64,000 nucleotides of DNA from Thalassia testudinum (Eukaryota; Streptophyta; Magnoliopsida; Alismatales; Hydrocharitaceae), in NCBI GenBank assembly GCA_037157565.1, contig JAZHRO010000036.1, positions 21,254,501 to 21,318,500 of the forward strand. Reading direction: 5' to 3'. The notes beneath the pieces were generated by a model that saw only the letters and a list, made by a program, of their open reading frames with translations, ran no database searches and had not been told where the DNA came from. A program made the position numbers and the translations under genes. Below, one piece after another: positions 9,864 to 20,405 of this stretch; position 1 is the first letter of the stretch, and every line of letters starts with the position of its first letter.

Positions 9864-11337
9864 GGATCTTCAGACCCGGCCGCAGATCTTCAGACTTGAA
9901 TTGGCGGAGATTCCCCCAAACTTTCCTCTCTTCCATCTCCAGCCAAGAGACCTGCAAGCTCCGACGAACTCCTCCCCTCCTTCTCGTCGCTCTACTGCCA
10001 TACTAGCAGCAGAGTCAACTTTGCCTCTTCCTCCAGAGTCGCGCCGTACCAAGCGCGCGTGCCCCTGACCTCGTCCTCATCGCCGCTCCCTCCCTCAGGG
10101 TTCTTCTTCTCCGACGACGGCAGCTACACGCCGTCCGCTCTGCTGCCTCCCTCCCTTCCAGAACACTCCAGATACCTTCTCTATCCTTCCCTCTCTCTTT
10201 TCCCCCTGTTATTTTAGTTAATTGCCCCCCGACAGTGCCTGACCACCTCCATCTTCCTCGCCTCCGATCGACCTCCGGCGAGCCGCATCCACCATTCCGC
10301 CCCTCCACACGGCTCGCCAAACATCTCAGAAGCTCCGCCCCACCACAAGGAACAATCTCCGCCCCTCCACTGCCACTCCACACCTCCACAATAGCCCCCA
10401 AACTCACCCACACTTCTGGCCACAGGTTGACCTTGGCATGCATGCCTAAGCCATCCCACGGCCTGCAGCCCCGTTCACCACCTTCACCGTATCACGGCGA
10501 AGGTGCCCAGCTGGTCTGATTAGGCCAATAGGCCGTGCCTGTGTTGGACAGTGTTTCAGCTCCTGCCGTCATTGACGGTTGAAGCAGCAAGCAGCTTCGT
10601 AGCAGCTCCAGGCGTCAGGTCTTCCAGGCTTCAAGCGCAGTAGATTCGCGCGAGCAGTGCGAAGCCCTCAGGTCCAGCTGGTAGAGCTACAAAGCCCACA
10701 GCTTTGCCAATTGCACGAGGAAAGCTCTGCGGTCGCGTGAAATTGGGGCAGGCCAGATAGTCCCACATCAGCGAAACGCAACGTGCATGTATGGTTTAAA
10801 GTGTTTTTGTGTTATCTGCTTATCACCTCCGAACGCACAGGGGTGAGGTCCCTCACCTGACGCACGCCTGCCTCGTCTACAGTTTCACCTCGCGAATCTA
10901 GTGGGATCCAACCCGACCCTATCCTGAGAACTCCTCGCGCATCACCCACCTGCCGGTGCACCTGGTCCCGGGTGCGAGATCCGACCTGAATACCCATGGC
11001 TCTGGGAGAGCGTCCTTGAGCAAATTGCAGAGAGAGAGAGAGAGACGTTCGGGTAGAAGGGAAGGGTTAGGTTTTGCTTCCCTGTGTGTAGGTAGGCCGG
11101 GCGGTGAAGAGAGGAGACTTAGCTGCAAGGAGAAGAAGGAAGAAGAAGCAGAAGAAGAGAAGACAAGGAAGAAAGAAGGACTGCAGACAAAAAGGAAGAA
11201 GAAGACAGAAGAGAAACAAAGGCAGGAAGAAGAAGCCTTCGCAGAGAAGAGAAGAGAAAGAAGTTCAAGGAAGAAAAAGACCTATGGATCAGAAGAAAAG
11301 AAGAAGGCAAAAGAGAGAAAGAAGACTTACTTCTAAG

Positions 11338-11361
11338 ATGTCTGATAAAGAAATCAGACGT
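11338..11361 (+). other. R-U5 hairpin of A1 3' LTR
   Basis: ATGTCTGAT pairs with ATCAGACGT across AAAGAA; one pair is a wobble relative to the 5' LTR copy at 442-465. Confidence 0.75.
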
Positions 11362-11588
11362 CTAATTCTGTTTTCTTTTAGCAACTCTTTTTATAACTCT
11401 CTCTTTGAATCAATTATTTTCATTTAAAAGTTGTATTCTTTGGTTTTAAAAGTACTGAGATTGCTCCCTGTGTTCGACCTCGGATACTCTAGTTTTTCGA
11501 GTAATAAAATTCTCTATATTTGTTTGAACGTTTTGTCGGCTATATTACAACGTGTTATCTTTTAAAACCCCACAAAAGCGTACAAACA

Positions 11589-12147
11589 ACAACCCACTAA
11601 GTAGGCTAACTTGAACCTGAAAATGGTAGACATGCAAGGGTCAATGCTCCAGCTCATGCAACAGATGAAAACTTTGTTGGGCACCTTGCAATCCAGACTT
11701 AGTACAAACAACCGACAGCCCGGATCTCTACCATCACAATCTGTACCAAACCTAAGGAATGTACAGAACTGAGGTGCTGGGCCTCAAGGGTTTGGTAATG
11801 ATGGGGAGTCGCATGCTCAAGGTCATGCTATCTATCAAGCTACCCCAGCCCCTCCCGAAGCAAACCAAGTTCCTACCATAATCAACCAGAATCCCCCTAT
11901 TTTGCCCAACCCTCCCCAAGGCACTAACCAACAGCATTTTCCCACAGCAAACACCATCACCTTGAGGAGTGGTAGTAAACACAAGGGACCTTCCCAACCC
12001 CATGTCAACACCATTAGGCCACGTAGTAAGAATTCTAGACTCCCAACTAAGAATGTGATCAACAAAACATCCGAGTCTAATTCGGGAGTATGTTGTTGTT
12101 GTATGGGCAAGTAGGACAAGTCAGATGAGAAATTAGAGGAAAGGATG
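11589..12147 (+). pseudogene. Element C gag, C-terminal fragment
   Basis: Remnant of a third element on the plus strand, entered by A1 on its left and by a solo LTR on its right. Readable pieces include NPPQGTNQQHFP and the ITLRSGSK motif, the typical gag-protease boundary of Athila-like elements. The frame has stops, for example near 11770. It resumes as protease at 14849, beyond the solo LTR. A nearly identical copy lies at 23922-24480. Confidence 0.8.
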
Positions 12148-12381
12148 TGTTTCGGAGACGTTTTATCGGGTTTTTAAAGGATGTCACATTGTAATATAGC
12201 CGAAAAAATGTTCAAAACAAATAAAGATTTTTATTACTCGAAAATCGGAGTATCCGAGGTCAAACATATGGAGCAATCTAAGTACTTTTAAAAACTTGAG
12301 AATACAAATTCTTTTAAATGAAAAACAATTGGTTTAATGAGAGAATTATAAAAAATGAATTGCTACAAAGGACAGAATTGG

Positions 12382-12405
12382 ACGTCTGATTTTTGTATCA
12401 GACGT
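12382..12405 (-). other. R-U5 hairpin of the solo LTR
   Basis: ACGTCTGAT and ATCAGACGT flank a TTTTGT loop. The loop differs from A1 while the stem is unchanged. Confidence 0.75.
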
Positions 12406-13993
12406 ATTAAATGTAAGTCTTCTTCTTCTTCTTTTGATTCTGTCTTCTGTTAGTCCTTCTTCTTCTTCTCCTTGGTGTGTCTTCTGATTCTGTCTGCCTT
12501 CTTCTTTTTCTGAGTCCTTCTGCGTCGTCTTTCTTTCTCTACAATCTTCACTTCTGCTAAGGCTTCTCCTCTTCTTCTCTGTTCTTCTTCTTCTTCTGCC
12601 TTGGCAAGCCTTTCCCTCTACTCAACTTTTCTTCTTCAACTTCTTCTCTTCTCCTTCCTGTGGCCAAGTGCTGAGCTTCTTCTCTTCGGTGCTCTGTCTG
12701 CCTGCACACAAGGCCGCAAAACCTATCCCTTCCTTCTACCCACGTGTTTCTCTCTCTCTCTGCAAACAGCTCACAGGAAGCTCTCCCAGAGCCAGGTTAA
12801 CGGGTCAGGTTGCGTACCCAGGACCAGGTGCACCGACATGTTATGGTGCGCGAGGTGTGCGTGGGTAGTGTCAGGTCGGATCCGCCAGGTCCGCGTGATG
12901 AATCCGCGGACGAGGTAGGTGTGGGGCGCGGGACCTCACCCCATTTGTGTTGGAGGCAAAAAGCCTTATTCACAAAATCAATTTAAACCAGGGCGGCACT
13001 CTGTGAACTCACGATATGGAACTATCCAGTTACTTCTTCTCGCATGTGCCCGCAGTAGACCTCTTCTCAATCTCCTCAGCTGCAGCCGCTGTTGGTGTCA
13101 AGTGCTAAGGAAAAAGTCTTTATAGAAGTCTCCCCAATCCACAGCACCTGGAGCGCAGTTGTCTTGAAGCCTGGTGCCTGCTTGGGAGCTTCTCAAATCG
13201 TCAACAATGGAGGCCAGGGCAGCAGAACTGTCATGCACGAATACGGCCTCACGGCTTAATCAAACTACTGGGAAACCTTCGCCGTTGCACAGAGAAGGTG
13301 GTGCGATGTGCAGCAGGCCGCGGGGTGGCCTAGGCGTGCGTGCCTAGGTCAACCTGTGATTGGAAAGTTGGGTGTGTTTGGGGGTGAGTTGTGTGAGTAT
13401 AGAGGGACTGTGGATGGGTGGAGCGTATTCAGTGGGATGAGGCAAAGCTTCTTGGTCGGTCGGCGAGTTGTACGGAGCTGCGGATTGACGGGGGTAACTC
13501 GTCGGAGGTTGGCCGGAGGCGAGGAAGGTGATGGTGGTCAGGCGTGGTCGAGGGTCGGTTTGAATGAAGTAATCTGGGAAAAGAAAGAGGGGAAAATGGG
13601 GAGTAGTTCTAACTTACTTGCAGGGATGAAGGGGGCCGGAGAGGTGGGCAGTCGTATTGACTGTCGCCGGAGAAGAAACACCCAGAGGGAGAGAGCGGCA
13701 ACGAGGAAGTGGGCAGGGAAGCGTGCGCTTGGTATAGCGCGACACAGGAAGACTAGACGAAGCAAACTCTGCTGCTGGTATGGCAGCAGAGCGACGAGAA
13801 GGAGGAGGTGTGACCGCCGAAGCTTGCGGGTTTCTTGTCAGAGAAGGAAGAGAGGAAATTTTGAGAGATTCTCCACCAAGACAAGCTTGCCTCAAGCGGC
13901 TGGTCCTGGGATTTCTTTTATAGGCACAAGCAGAGGGTCAGATGCACGGAGGGTGAGCAAGGCTCTCACCGGAGGTCACCGCAGGTACAACAC

Positions 13994-14027
13994 CCATACC
14001 TCTCGAGCGTTCGCACGAGAGGTATGG
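13994..14027 (-). promoter_or_regulatory. U3 dyad of the solo LTR
   Basis: Arms CCATACCTCTCGAGCG (13994-14009) and CGCACGAGAGGTATGG (14012-14027) pair at 15 of 16 positions around a TT centre. It lies 71 bp upstream (on the minus strand) of TATA and 821 bp from the LTR start. Confidence 0.85.
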
Positions 14028-14848
14028 TGCGAATCAGGGCATGGGGAGTTGCTCAGGCGGTAGGGGACTTCTTAGGGAACCCCCCTTTCAAATCTGAGAG
14101 TAACTCCCTGGGGAAGCGAGGAGAAATCCTCGTCGAAACTTCACCGAAGTATGGGTCTTCTGCTGCATTAGTAGAGGGACAGGAATGCAGAAAGTGACAA
14201 GAAAAGTTGGGGGGGTTTCGCAAGGGTTTTCAAAAGTTAGGGGCCAAAATGTAATTGGGTGGACTATTTTGCAAAGTAGGTCAAGATGCCCTTCCCTTAG
14301 GTCCAAATTTTGGTACAAACCTAATTTGAACCTAAGGAATCCAATGGTGAAGTTGGATTTTAGGTTTGACCATGTTTGACTGGACAATTTGTGCAAAGAT
14401 CCAAATTAGGTCAAATATTGAGCTTGGACCACAATCTAGGTCAAAACTGGTTCCAAAGGTCAAATTGAAGGTTATAAACCCTAAGGGATATTTTTCATGA
14501 ATTTTAGTGGGTTTAGTTAATTTTTATCCTGACTGGAACCTTGTAAAATTAAGTAGGTTTGTTTTAGGGTTACAGAGTGTCATTTAATTCTTAAATTTCA
14601 CAATAACCCTTTTCTGACTGAATCATCCCACTTTTCCTCTTATTAAACCCAATTGACCTATGTTTAGCCCCTGGAAAATCCCGTTGATGAGCTGCACTGG
14701 TAAAATTGCAGTTTTATGTTTTATTTCATGTTCACTTCCCAGATTAGTGATCCCTTGAATTAGGCCTTTCTCTTGGTTATGTAGGAGCTTTTGTTCTCTT
14801 TATTAGGTCAAAATGAGCTAGTTATGGCTCATGATGAGGCTCTCGTCA

Positions 14849-15600
14849 AGATGTCCTTACTTCAGGCTTTCAAATTGATAATCATTTTACTCCTCGTGGC
14901 TATTGGAATAATCCCCACCTATGCCATAGGTTTACTGAATGCATATAAAGAAAGGCATAGAGCGAAATCTGAAAACAATAGGAGAGCAGTCTTGTCTGAT
15001 AACACAAGCACATCAATCCTAAACAAGCAACCTCCTAAGAGATAGGACCTGGGAGCCCTGCTGATTTCCTACACAATAAGAAACATTACTTCTGACTGGG
15101 CCCTCCTTTGCTTGGGTGCTTCCATTAATGTGATCCCTACCTCACTACATTTGGAGTTGTGTCTAGGCTACCTTAAACACACTGACATAACCTTGCAGTT
15201 AGTCGATAGATCCATTACAAAACCAAGGGGTATTTTGGAGGATGTTTTAGTCAAGGTTAATGATTTGCACTACCTTGCCGATTTCATGGTCCTAGACATG
15301 GAAGCCCCAAGACAACTCAACCACACCCAGATTATTTTGGGAAGACCTTTCCTAGCTACTGTCAAGGCGAGGATTGATTGCAACCTGGGAAATATAGAAA
15401 TGGCCTCAGGGGTTAAGACAAATCGATTTAATATTTTCGAGGTCTCAAAGAAGGATAAAATTACGTGTGGAATGATGGAGGAGCTTGCTAGAATAGAGAA
15501 GGTAATGGCCATACATGCCATCTTGACGACTAGCTCAACCCAAACTCAGGAAGAGAATCACAAGGTTGCAGGGATAATTGAGGAAAATATAGGCATGTAA
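14849..15600 (+). pseudogene. Element C protease, catalytic Asp lost
   Basis: Continuation of the C reading frame after the solo LTR. Conserved protease stretches are LQLVDRSITKPRGILEDV and IILGRPFLATVKARID. The active-site segment reads LLCLGASINVIP: a Cys codon (TGC) stands where Asp is required, so it could not cut proteins. A TAG at 15043-15045 also interrupts the frame upstream. No reverse transcriptase, RNase H or integrase follows, so C is a gag-protease element or lost pol early. The copy at 27177-27928 shares the Asp-to-Cys change. Confidence 0.87.
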
Positions 15601-16632
15601 TCAACAAACCGAGATGAGGAGGATTTGAATGAAATCCGAAATATGTTGGATGGTTCACATGATCGAGTTAAAACCCATCAATATCCTCTTCCTGAATTCT
15701 TCAAGTTTAAGGTTCGAATAATGGATGGAAATCATGAGGATCAAGATGGTTGGATTAAGAACCCAAATTATGAGGATGAAATTAAACTTTGGGGATAACT
15801 CTTCAAACATTTGGTATTCTAGAGTACCCGCAAACCCCCAACACATCACAAAACCCACATCATCCTTTTTAACACAACCATTGCTCAAATTCTATACCCA
15901 CCCACACCTCCTCTATACTAAATCTACAAAACTACTATTAGAGACCATTTGGGCTCTCCCTACACCACCAACTTGCCACTTTCATTGATTATCTCTTTGG
16001 CAAGCCCATTTTCACTCTCCGGGACCCAAACTTGGGGGCCTAGAAACTGTGTTATTATAGCCTCAATGTTTAGTTGTTTTGGATTGAGGACATTGCCTAG
16101 TTGAAGGTACTAAACGAAACACGTGTAAAGACTATTCCAAGCTAACCAGAATCTCACAGAAACCAGGTGCAATTTTTCCACGTTTACACTCTTGTATGCT
16201 TTCATTTTTAACAATGAGGACATTGCATTAGCTAAGCATGGGGGGTGGATATATCTTATAATCTTTTTGTTAGTTGTAACAGTAATTTTCTGTTATTTTA
16301 GTTAAAAGAAAAATAGAATTAAGAGATGAGAACTTAGGCATTAGGAGTTGCAAACATTAGGAATTGATACGTTGAGACCTGAATACTTAGACTCTTCAGG
16401 TCTTCAAGCTTAATTAGCCCGGGTGACCACTCGAATGTAGACATTGTTTTGAGTCCTCGCATGTCAATCTCATTTCAACTCGATAAATAATTTGGGATGA
16501 TAAATATGCGACTTATCAACCCGCCCTTTGATTTGAGGGGATTTTAAGTCTAGGCATCTACACACTATTCGCACTGACTCACTTTCTGAAGATTTGTATG
16601 GTAATCGGGTAGCTAATGAGCTGACTAGGGTG

Positions 16633-16913
16633 GTATGGCTGGCAAGTTGTCGTGGGTAAGAGCCCATTGGCCGATTATCCAGGGCCCAGCCACAAGACCA
16701 TTTTCTTTGTACTGCCGTTAGGTAAATCTTAGATCAGGGAAGCCACCTACTTAGAAAAAAGAAAAAAAAAGAAAAGAAACAACCAAAATGAAAAGAAAAA
16801 AATAGAAAAAGGGGAAGATAGAAAAAGAAAAATAAAGCCACACTTCTCCACACGAGTATGGTTGGCAAGTGGTCATGGGTAACAGCCCATTGGCCAATTG
16901 TCCAGAGCCCAGC
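16633..16913 (+). repeat. Pair of 58-bp direct repeats around a purine tract
   Basis: Both copies read GTATGG-TGGCAAGT-GTC and continue through GCCCATTGGCC to CCAG-GCCCAGC, at 16633-16691 and 16856-16913. About 165 bp of mostly A and G separates them. They are copied at 28970-29250 and inverted at about 22290-22570. Confidence 0.85.
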
Positions 16914-17070
16914 TCAACAAAATGCACAATAATTCCCAAAACACTTAGGGAAGAAGCAGAGAAGTATAAATAACCAGGGAGATATACACTGGGTTTGCAA
17001 TTGTGTTGACCCTATAAATAAAAGAAGTAGGGAGGAAGCTACCAATCGAAAGGATAAACCTCTAGGAAAG

Positions 17071-17075
17071 GTCAC
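17071..17075 (+). other. Left target-site duplication of element B
   Basis: GTCAC directly before the B LTR. Its partner is GTCAT at 57594-57598, one base different and 40.5 kb away, which ties the two LTRs to one insertion event. Confidence 0.8.
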
Positions 17076-18729
17076 TGACGAGTCGATTCTTCGCTTTTAA
17101 AGTCGTTTGTTACATAAAATGACGCATCGTTTGTAGTTCTATGTGGTGGAAAAATCAACTAATCAGTAATTAAAATAACCACTAGCAGAAGAGCGGGTCA
17201 TGTCCACAGGGAGGCAATGATGTATTTAAACTCGCACCGGTTAAAAACATATGTTCACAGTTAAGTTCGACGAGAATTGAGCCAAACCTGCCTTAAGATT
17301 AAGAAAGCATCAAGAGAACATGCTGAAATGGCAATTTTGAACAACTAATGGATATTTTTTGCAATGCAGCTTTAATAAAATATTAATAAAAGATGACAAT
17401 GGCATAGAATGTAAGTATTAATAGGGCTGGTACTGTAGCAAAATAGGAGATCTTCTTCCCCTTGTCCGTGAGCGATGAGGAAGGAACGACCGGAGGCGTA
17501 AAGCTTGGAGGAAGCTCTTTAGACTGAGGGCTTCGCAGCGATGGCGGCGGCGAGTTGCAAGGTGGCCGGAGCCGACCGAACGGAGCTCCGGTGAAGGTGG
17601 GTTTTGACGGATTTTGTTGCTGGCTACACTTACTGGAGGAGGCACGGATGGGCATGCATGGGCACTATAGGTGGCGCGCAGGGGTGCTGCAGGTGGTGCT
17701 CGCGGAGGCTACTGTTGCGGGAAATGAGGCCTCACACACTGCTGGAGGCACGTTGGCCACAGGTGCTAGAGCTACGTGGGAGACGAAGGCGCTGAAGGGG
17801 TGTGCACGCTGCGGTTCTGGCGGAGCACTGACGTGAAGGAGGTGAGGCGCACCAAGGCCGGTTGCTACTGTAGGCGTGTGAAAGGAAGGCGCGTGTGGGC
17901 TGGGGATGGCGCTGGAGGATGGAAGGGGTGTGCGGTGTAGCTGTGACTAGTGGCTGGAAAGAAAACTAAGGACAGGGGAGGAAGATGGAGTGTTGTAGGA
18001 GCTTCAGGCGTCCAGGAAACTTCCCGGACGTCTTAACTGATGGGGACGTGAAGTTGTAGTGGCGGTTGTGGAGGTTGTTGGTGGTGACAGCGAGGGTGGT
18101 GATATTGATTATGGTGAGGCACAGTGATGCAGACGAGCTCCAGATGGTGGTGTGGCCTGTCACGCCACACACCCACGGTGATGAAGGCTCGTCGCCACAG
18201 TTGAGGCCGGTGGGGTGGAACGGTTGAGAGCTCAACTCTCTGCACAGTGGTGGATCATTGGGATGGTGGCCTCCCCAGCTCGACAACCTCCCTCCTTTTG
18301 TAGCCACCTGCATAGATTTGAATGGAGAGGTGGGAGCAGATCCACATTCTCCGCTCGTCCTTGAATGCAGGTTTCTGTGCGGCAGCTGGTGGTGTTGGAG
18401 CGGTAGCCGAAGGAAATGCAGCCATTGCTGAAAGAAGAAGAATAAAAAATAATGTTAAAATATTATGGGTATTTATATACAAACCCTCAACTTTTATGTT
18501 AACTTAAATTAATGCATGCAATGCACCTAATTGGTTTACTAATTAAATGAATGCAATTCTAAGTTAATTCTAAATGCATTTAAATATGAATACAATGCAT
18601 GAATTATGTAATTAAATTAGAAATATGAATTAACTTATTTACATCCTAATTTTTGCTAAATAAATGTTAGAATTAACTTAATGTTAGGGCACTTAAATAC
18701 TTAAATAGCCCACAAATATGGGCTAATCA
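17076..18729 (-). repeat. 3' LTR of element B
   Basis: A 1654-bp LTR, minus orientation; plus-strand ends TGACGAGTCG and GGGCTAATCA. Its internal neighbour on the right is a polypurine tract (18730-18756), so it is the 3' LTR. TATATAAATA on the minus strand (18470-18479) is a likely TATA box. The inverted repeat GTGTGGC/GCCACAC lies around 18150-18170. It differs from the 5' LTR (55946-57593) by many substitutions, so B is older than A2 and E. Confidence 0.93.
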
Positions 18730-18756
18730 AATTCCCCCATGCCTAGTTTTTGCTAG
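18730..18756 (-). other. Polypurine tract of B
   Basis: On the minus strand AAAAACTAGGCATGGGGG followed by AATT abuts the TGATTAGCCC start of the 3' LTR. It is near-identical to the tracts of the other families. Confidence 0.85.
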
Positions 18757-19897
18757 TCCCTAGCAAATCCAAGCAAAACCTAGCACTCCAAGTAGGCTAG
18801 TCAACCCAATCGGTATTCCTTTAAAAACTTATTAAGTTTAGACTTTAGACCTAAGGTTCCCAAGTAGTTGCTAGGTTACAGACTAGGTCGGCTAAATACG
18901 AGTTGCAGGCAGAGGTTTTCCTGATTTCTGACTATACCTTAAGGTTTATTGACCCCTAAGATTAAGGCATCCGTGCATGTGCATTGGTCTGAATTATTTG
19001 CGTTAAAGGAAAAAGGATTTTTTTTTTATTCCTCTAAGTCTAACCTCGGATCAGCTATCAACACGATCTGTGTCGAATTCATTGTCCTCATTACCATACC
19101 TCGAAGGGTGCCTGGCTTTCGATGCTTCGAGATAGCACCGCCCATAACGACCCCAAGAACTCCTGGCAATCGACACTTCGAGATAGTATCGCCCAAGGAA
19201 TTCTTAAGCGAATTCAGGCCTATGGCAATCGGCACTTCGAGATAGGGTTGCCTATGGCACCTGAATCGGACAATGCGCTTACATGCCCCCAGTAGGATGG
19301 ATATCCTAAGAGACAAGCGTCGAGGAGGTAATATGCTATCATCGCATCCTCAAGGTGAGTATATACTCCACCTCTCCTGCGGCAGGAACTCCTCCAATCA
19401 AATTGTGTTTTCAAACCTCTCCTAAGTCAAAACTAAGAGAACAAAATCTCTTTTAAGAAAGGAATTAAGTTGATAACTTATTTACACCAGATCAAGTGTG
19501 TGAAATTTGGATGCTTGGGTTATAAGGACCCATAAACCAAAAGGTAGAGCAAGACTCCAGGTACTACCCCACCTTTTAACTCAAACCCTAGCTTTCCTTC
19601 CTCAACCTCTTGAGGAATGGTCCGCAACTTAACTCCTACTTAAGTTTTTAAGTCCACAAAGGACCCTAAAGCTCTAAAGCTAGTAGCTCATTTAGCCTCT
19701 AAAGTTTGACCCTAGAATTAACTTAGTCTATCCTAGAGTTCTGATTTGCTTAGGAATGCAAGACCTAGCCAGTTAAGCTCAAAACTTTTTTTTTTCTTTT
19801 CTTTTTAATGCAAATGTATGCATGCTATAAACAAAATGCCTTAGGTCCTCTCCCCCATGCCTGGTTCAAACAATGTCCTCATTGAAAACAAAAATAG
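18757..19897 (-). other. 3' untranslated region of B
   Basis: On the minus strand, from the integrase stop: CAATGAGGACATTG (19884-19871) followed by the G-rich CATGGGGGA; a palindrome-like TAGGAT/ATCCTA stem (19293-19308); and three degenerate units of GGCAATCG-CACTTCGAGATAG type (about 19090-19260), equivalent to the CCATGG array of A1 and E. The AGCGCT plus GGGAGGCAACCC motif of A-type elements was not found here. No gene seen. Confidence 0.75.
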
Positions 19898-20362
19898 TTA
19901 AAGAAAGATGTTACCTGAGGCAGAGAATGGTAGGAGATAAGGCTCCTCAATAGTGACCTCGTCAACCAGATGGCCGTCCAAAGTCATGTAAGGTTTTAAC
20001 CATTGACCGTTGACGATAAAGGGAGTTGCTGAAGAGGAAGGATTTTTAATCTCCACAGCTCCATGCGGAAATACTTTGGTGATTATGTAAGGCCCATCCC
20101 AATGAGATTTTAACTTCCCAGTAAAAAGCTTAAGTCTGGAATTGAAAAGCCAGACTTGTTGGTTGGGCTCAAAGGTCTTTCGAAGTATAAACTTATCATG
20201 AAAGACCTTAGTTCTTTCTTTATAAGCTTGAGAGGTGTCATAAGCATCATTCCTCAGCTCCTCAAGCTCACTTAATTCTAGAAGTCGTGCCTTACCCGCC
20301 TTCTCTAAATCCATGTTAACACTTCAAATAGCCTAAAGGGCCTTATGTTCCAACTCAACAGG
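19898..20362 (-). pseudogene. B integrase, C-terminal part
   Basis: Reads PVELEHKA, then ELRNDAYDTSQAYKERTKVFHD, WLFNSRLKLFTGKLKSHW and DGPYIITKVFPHGAVEI, the GPY-type end of gypsy integrase. It ends with a stop and then the 3' region of B. The upstream half stands at 40004-40899, almost 20 kb away; about 10 bases between YGK and PVELEHK are missing at the break. Two stops lie near its start. Confidence 0.9.
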
Positions 20363-20405
20363 TCTACTTGGAGCGCTAGCAGAGAAGTCCAAACAGGTGA
20401 ACGGT
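20363..20405. other. Rearrangement junction with templated filler (left)
   Basis: Between the B integrase and the inverted copy. TCTACTTGGAGCGCTAGC (20363-20380) is almost repeated as TCTACTTGGAGTGCTAGG at 20405-20422. GGAGCGCTAGCAGAG is the reverse complement of a stretch of the A2 LTR (31146-31160 and 38231-38245). Such patchwork is typical of repair by template switching. Confidence 0.75.

Larger units (their letters stand above)
8920..11588 (+). repeat. 3' LTR of A1, complete
   Basis: A 2669-bp LTR from TGATGAGAGCC to GCGTACAAACA. Its first 17 bases, TGATGAGAGCCTCATCA, form a small inverted repeat. Landmarks are the U3 dyad (9742-9775), a TATA box (9857-9863), a C+G-rich stretch after it, the purine-rich tract (about 11125-11330) and the R-U5 hairpin (11338-11361). 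It is followed by ACAAC (11589-11593), which would be the right copy of the 5-bp target duplication; the left copy is outside the window. Confidence 0.93.
12148..14848 (-). mobile_element. Solo LTR of the A family, inserted in element C
   Basis: A 2701-bp LTR in minus orientation: its plus-strand ends are TGTTTCGGAGACG and GGCTCTCGTCA. It has no primer site, polypurine tract or internal domains, so it is a product of LTR-LTR recombination. Flanks GGATG (12143-12147) and AGATG (14849-14853) look like a target duplication with one change. It carries a TATA box (13916-13922), the U3 dyad (13994-14027) and the R-U5 hairpin (12382-12405). Long antisense frames inside it are not genes. Confidence 0.92.
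15601..17075 (+). other. Element C 3' region, left part
   Basis: Non-coding after the protease. Contains CAATGAGGACATTG (16212-16225) followed by CATGGGGGG, the same motif found at this place in all other families here. It also has two 58-bp repeats (16633-16691 and 16856-16913) around an A/G-rich stretch (16755-16845). B integrated at 17075, and C resumes at 57594. A frame of about 87 codons at 15725-15988 resembles nothing I know. Confidence 0.75.

Noticed and set aside
13308..14063. 251-codon frame on the plus strand
   Set aside because: It lies entirely inside a minus-oriented solo LTR, across its promoter and dyad, and is broken in the second copy (25684 onward).
15725..15988. Small 87-codon frame after the C protease
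   Set aside because: Low-complexity Pro/Thr/Leu end, no homologue recognised, and overlapping non-coding 3' region; equally open antisense.
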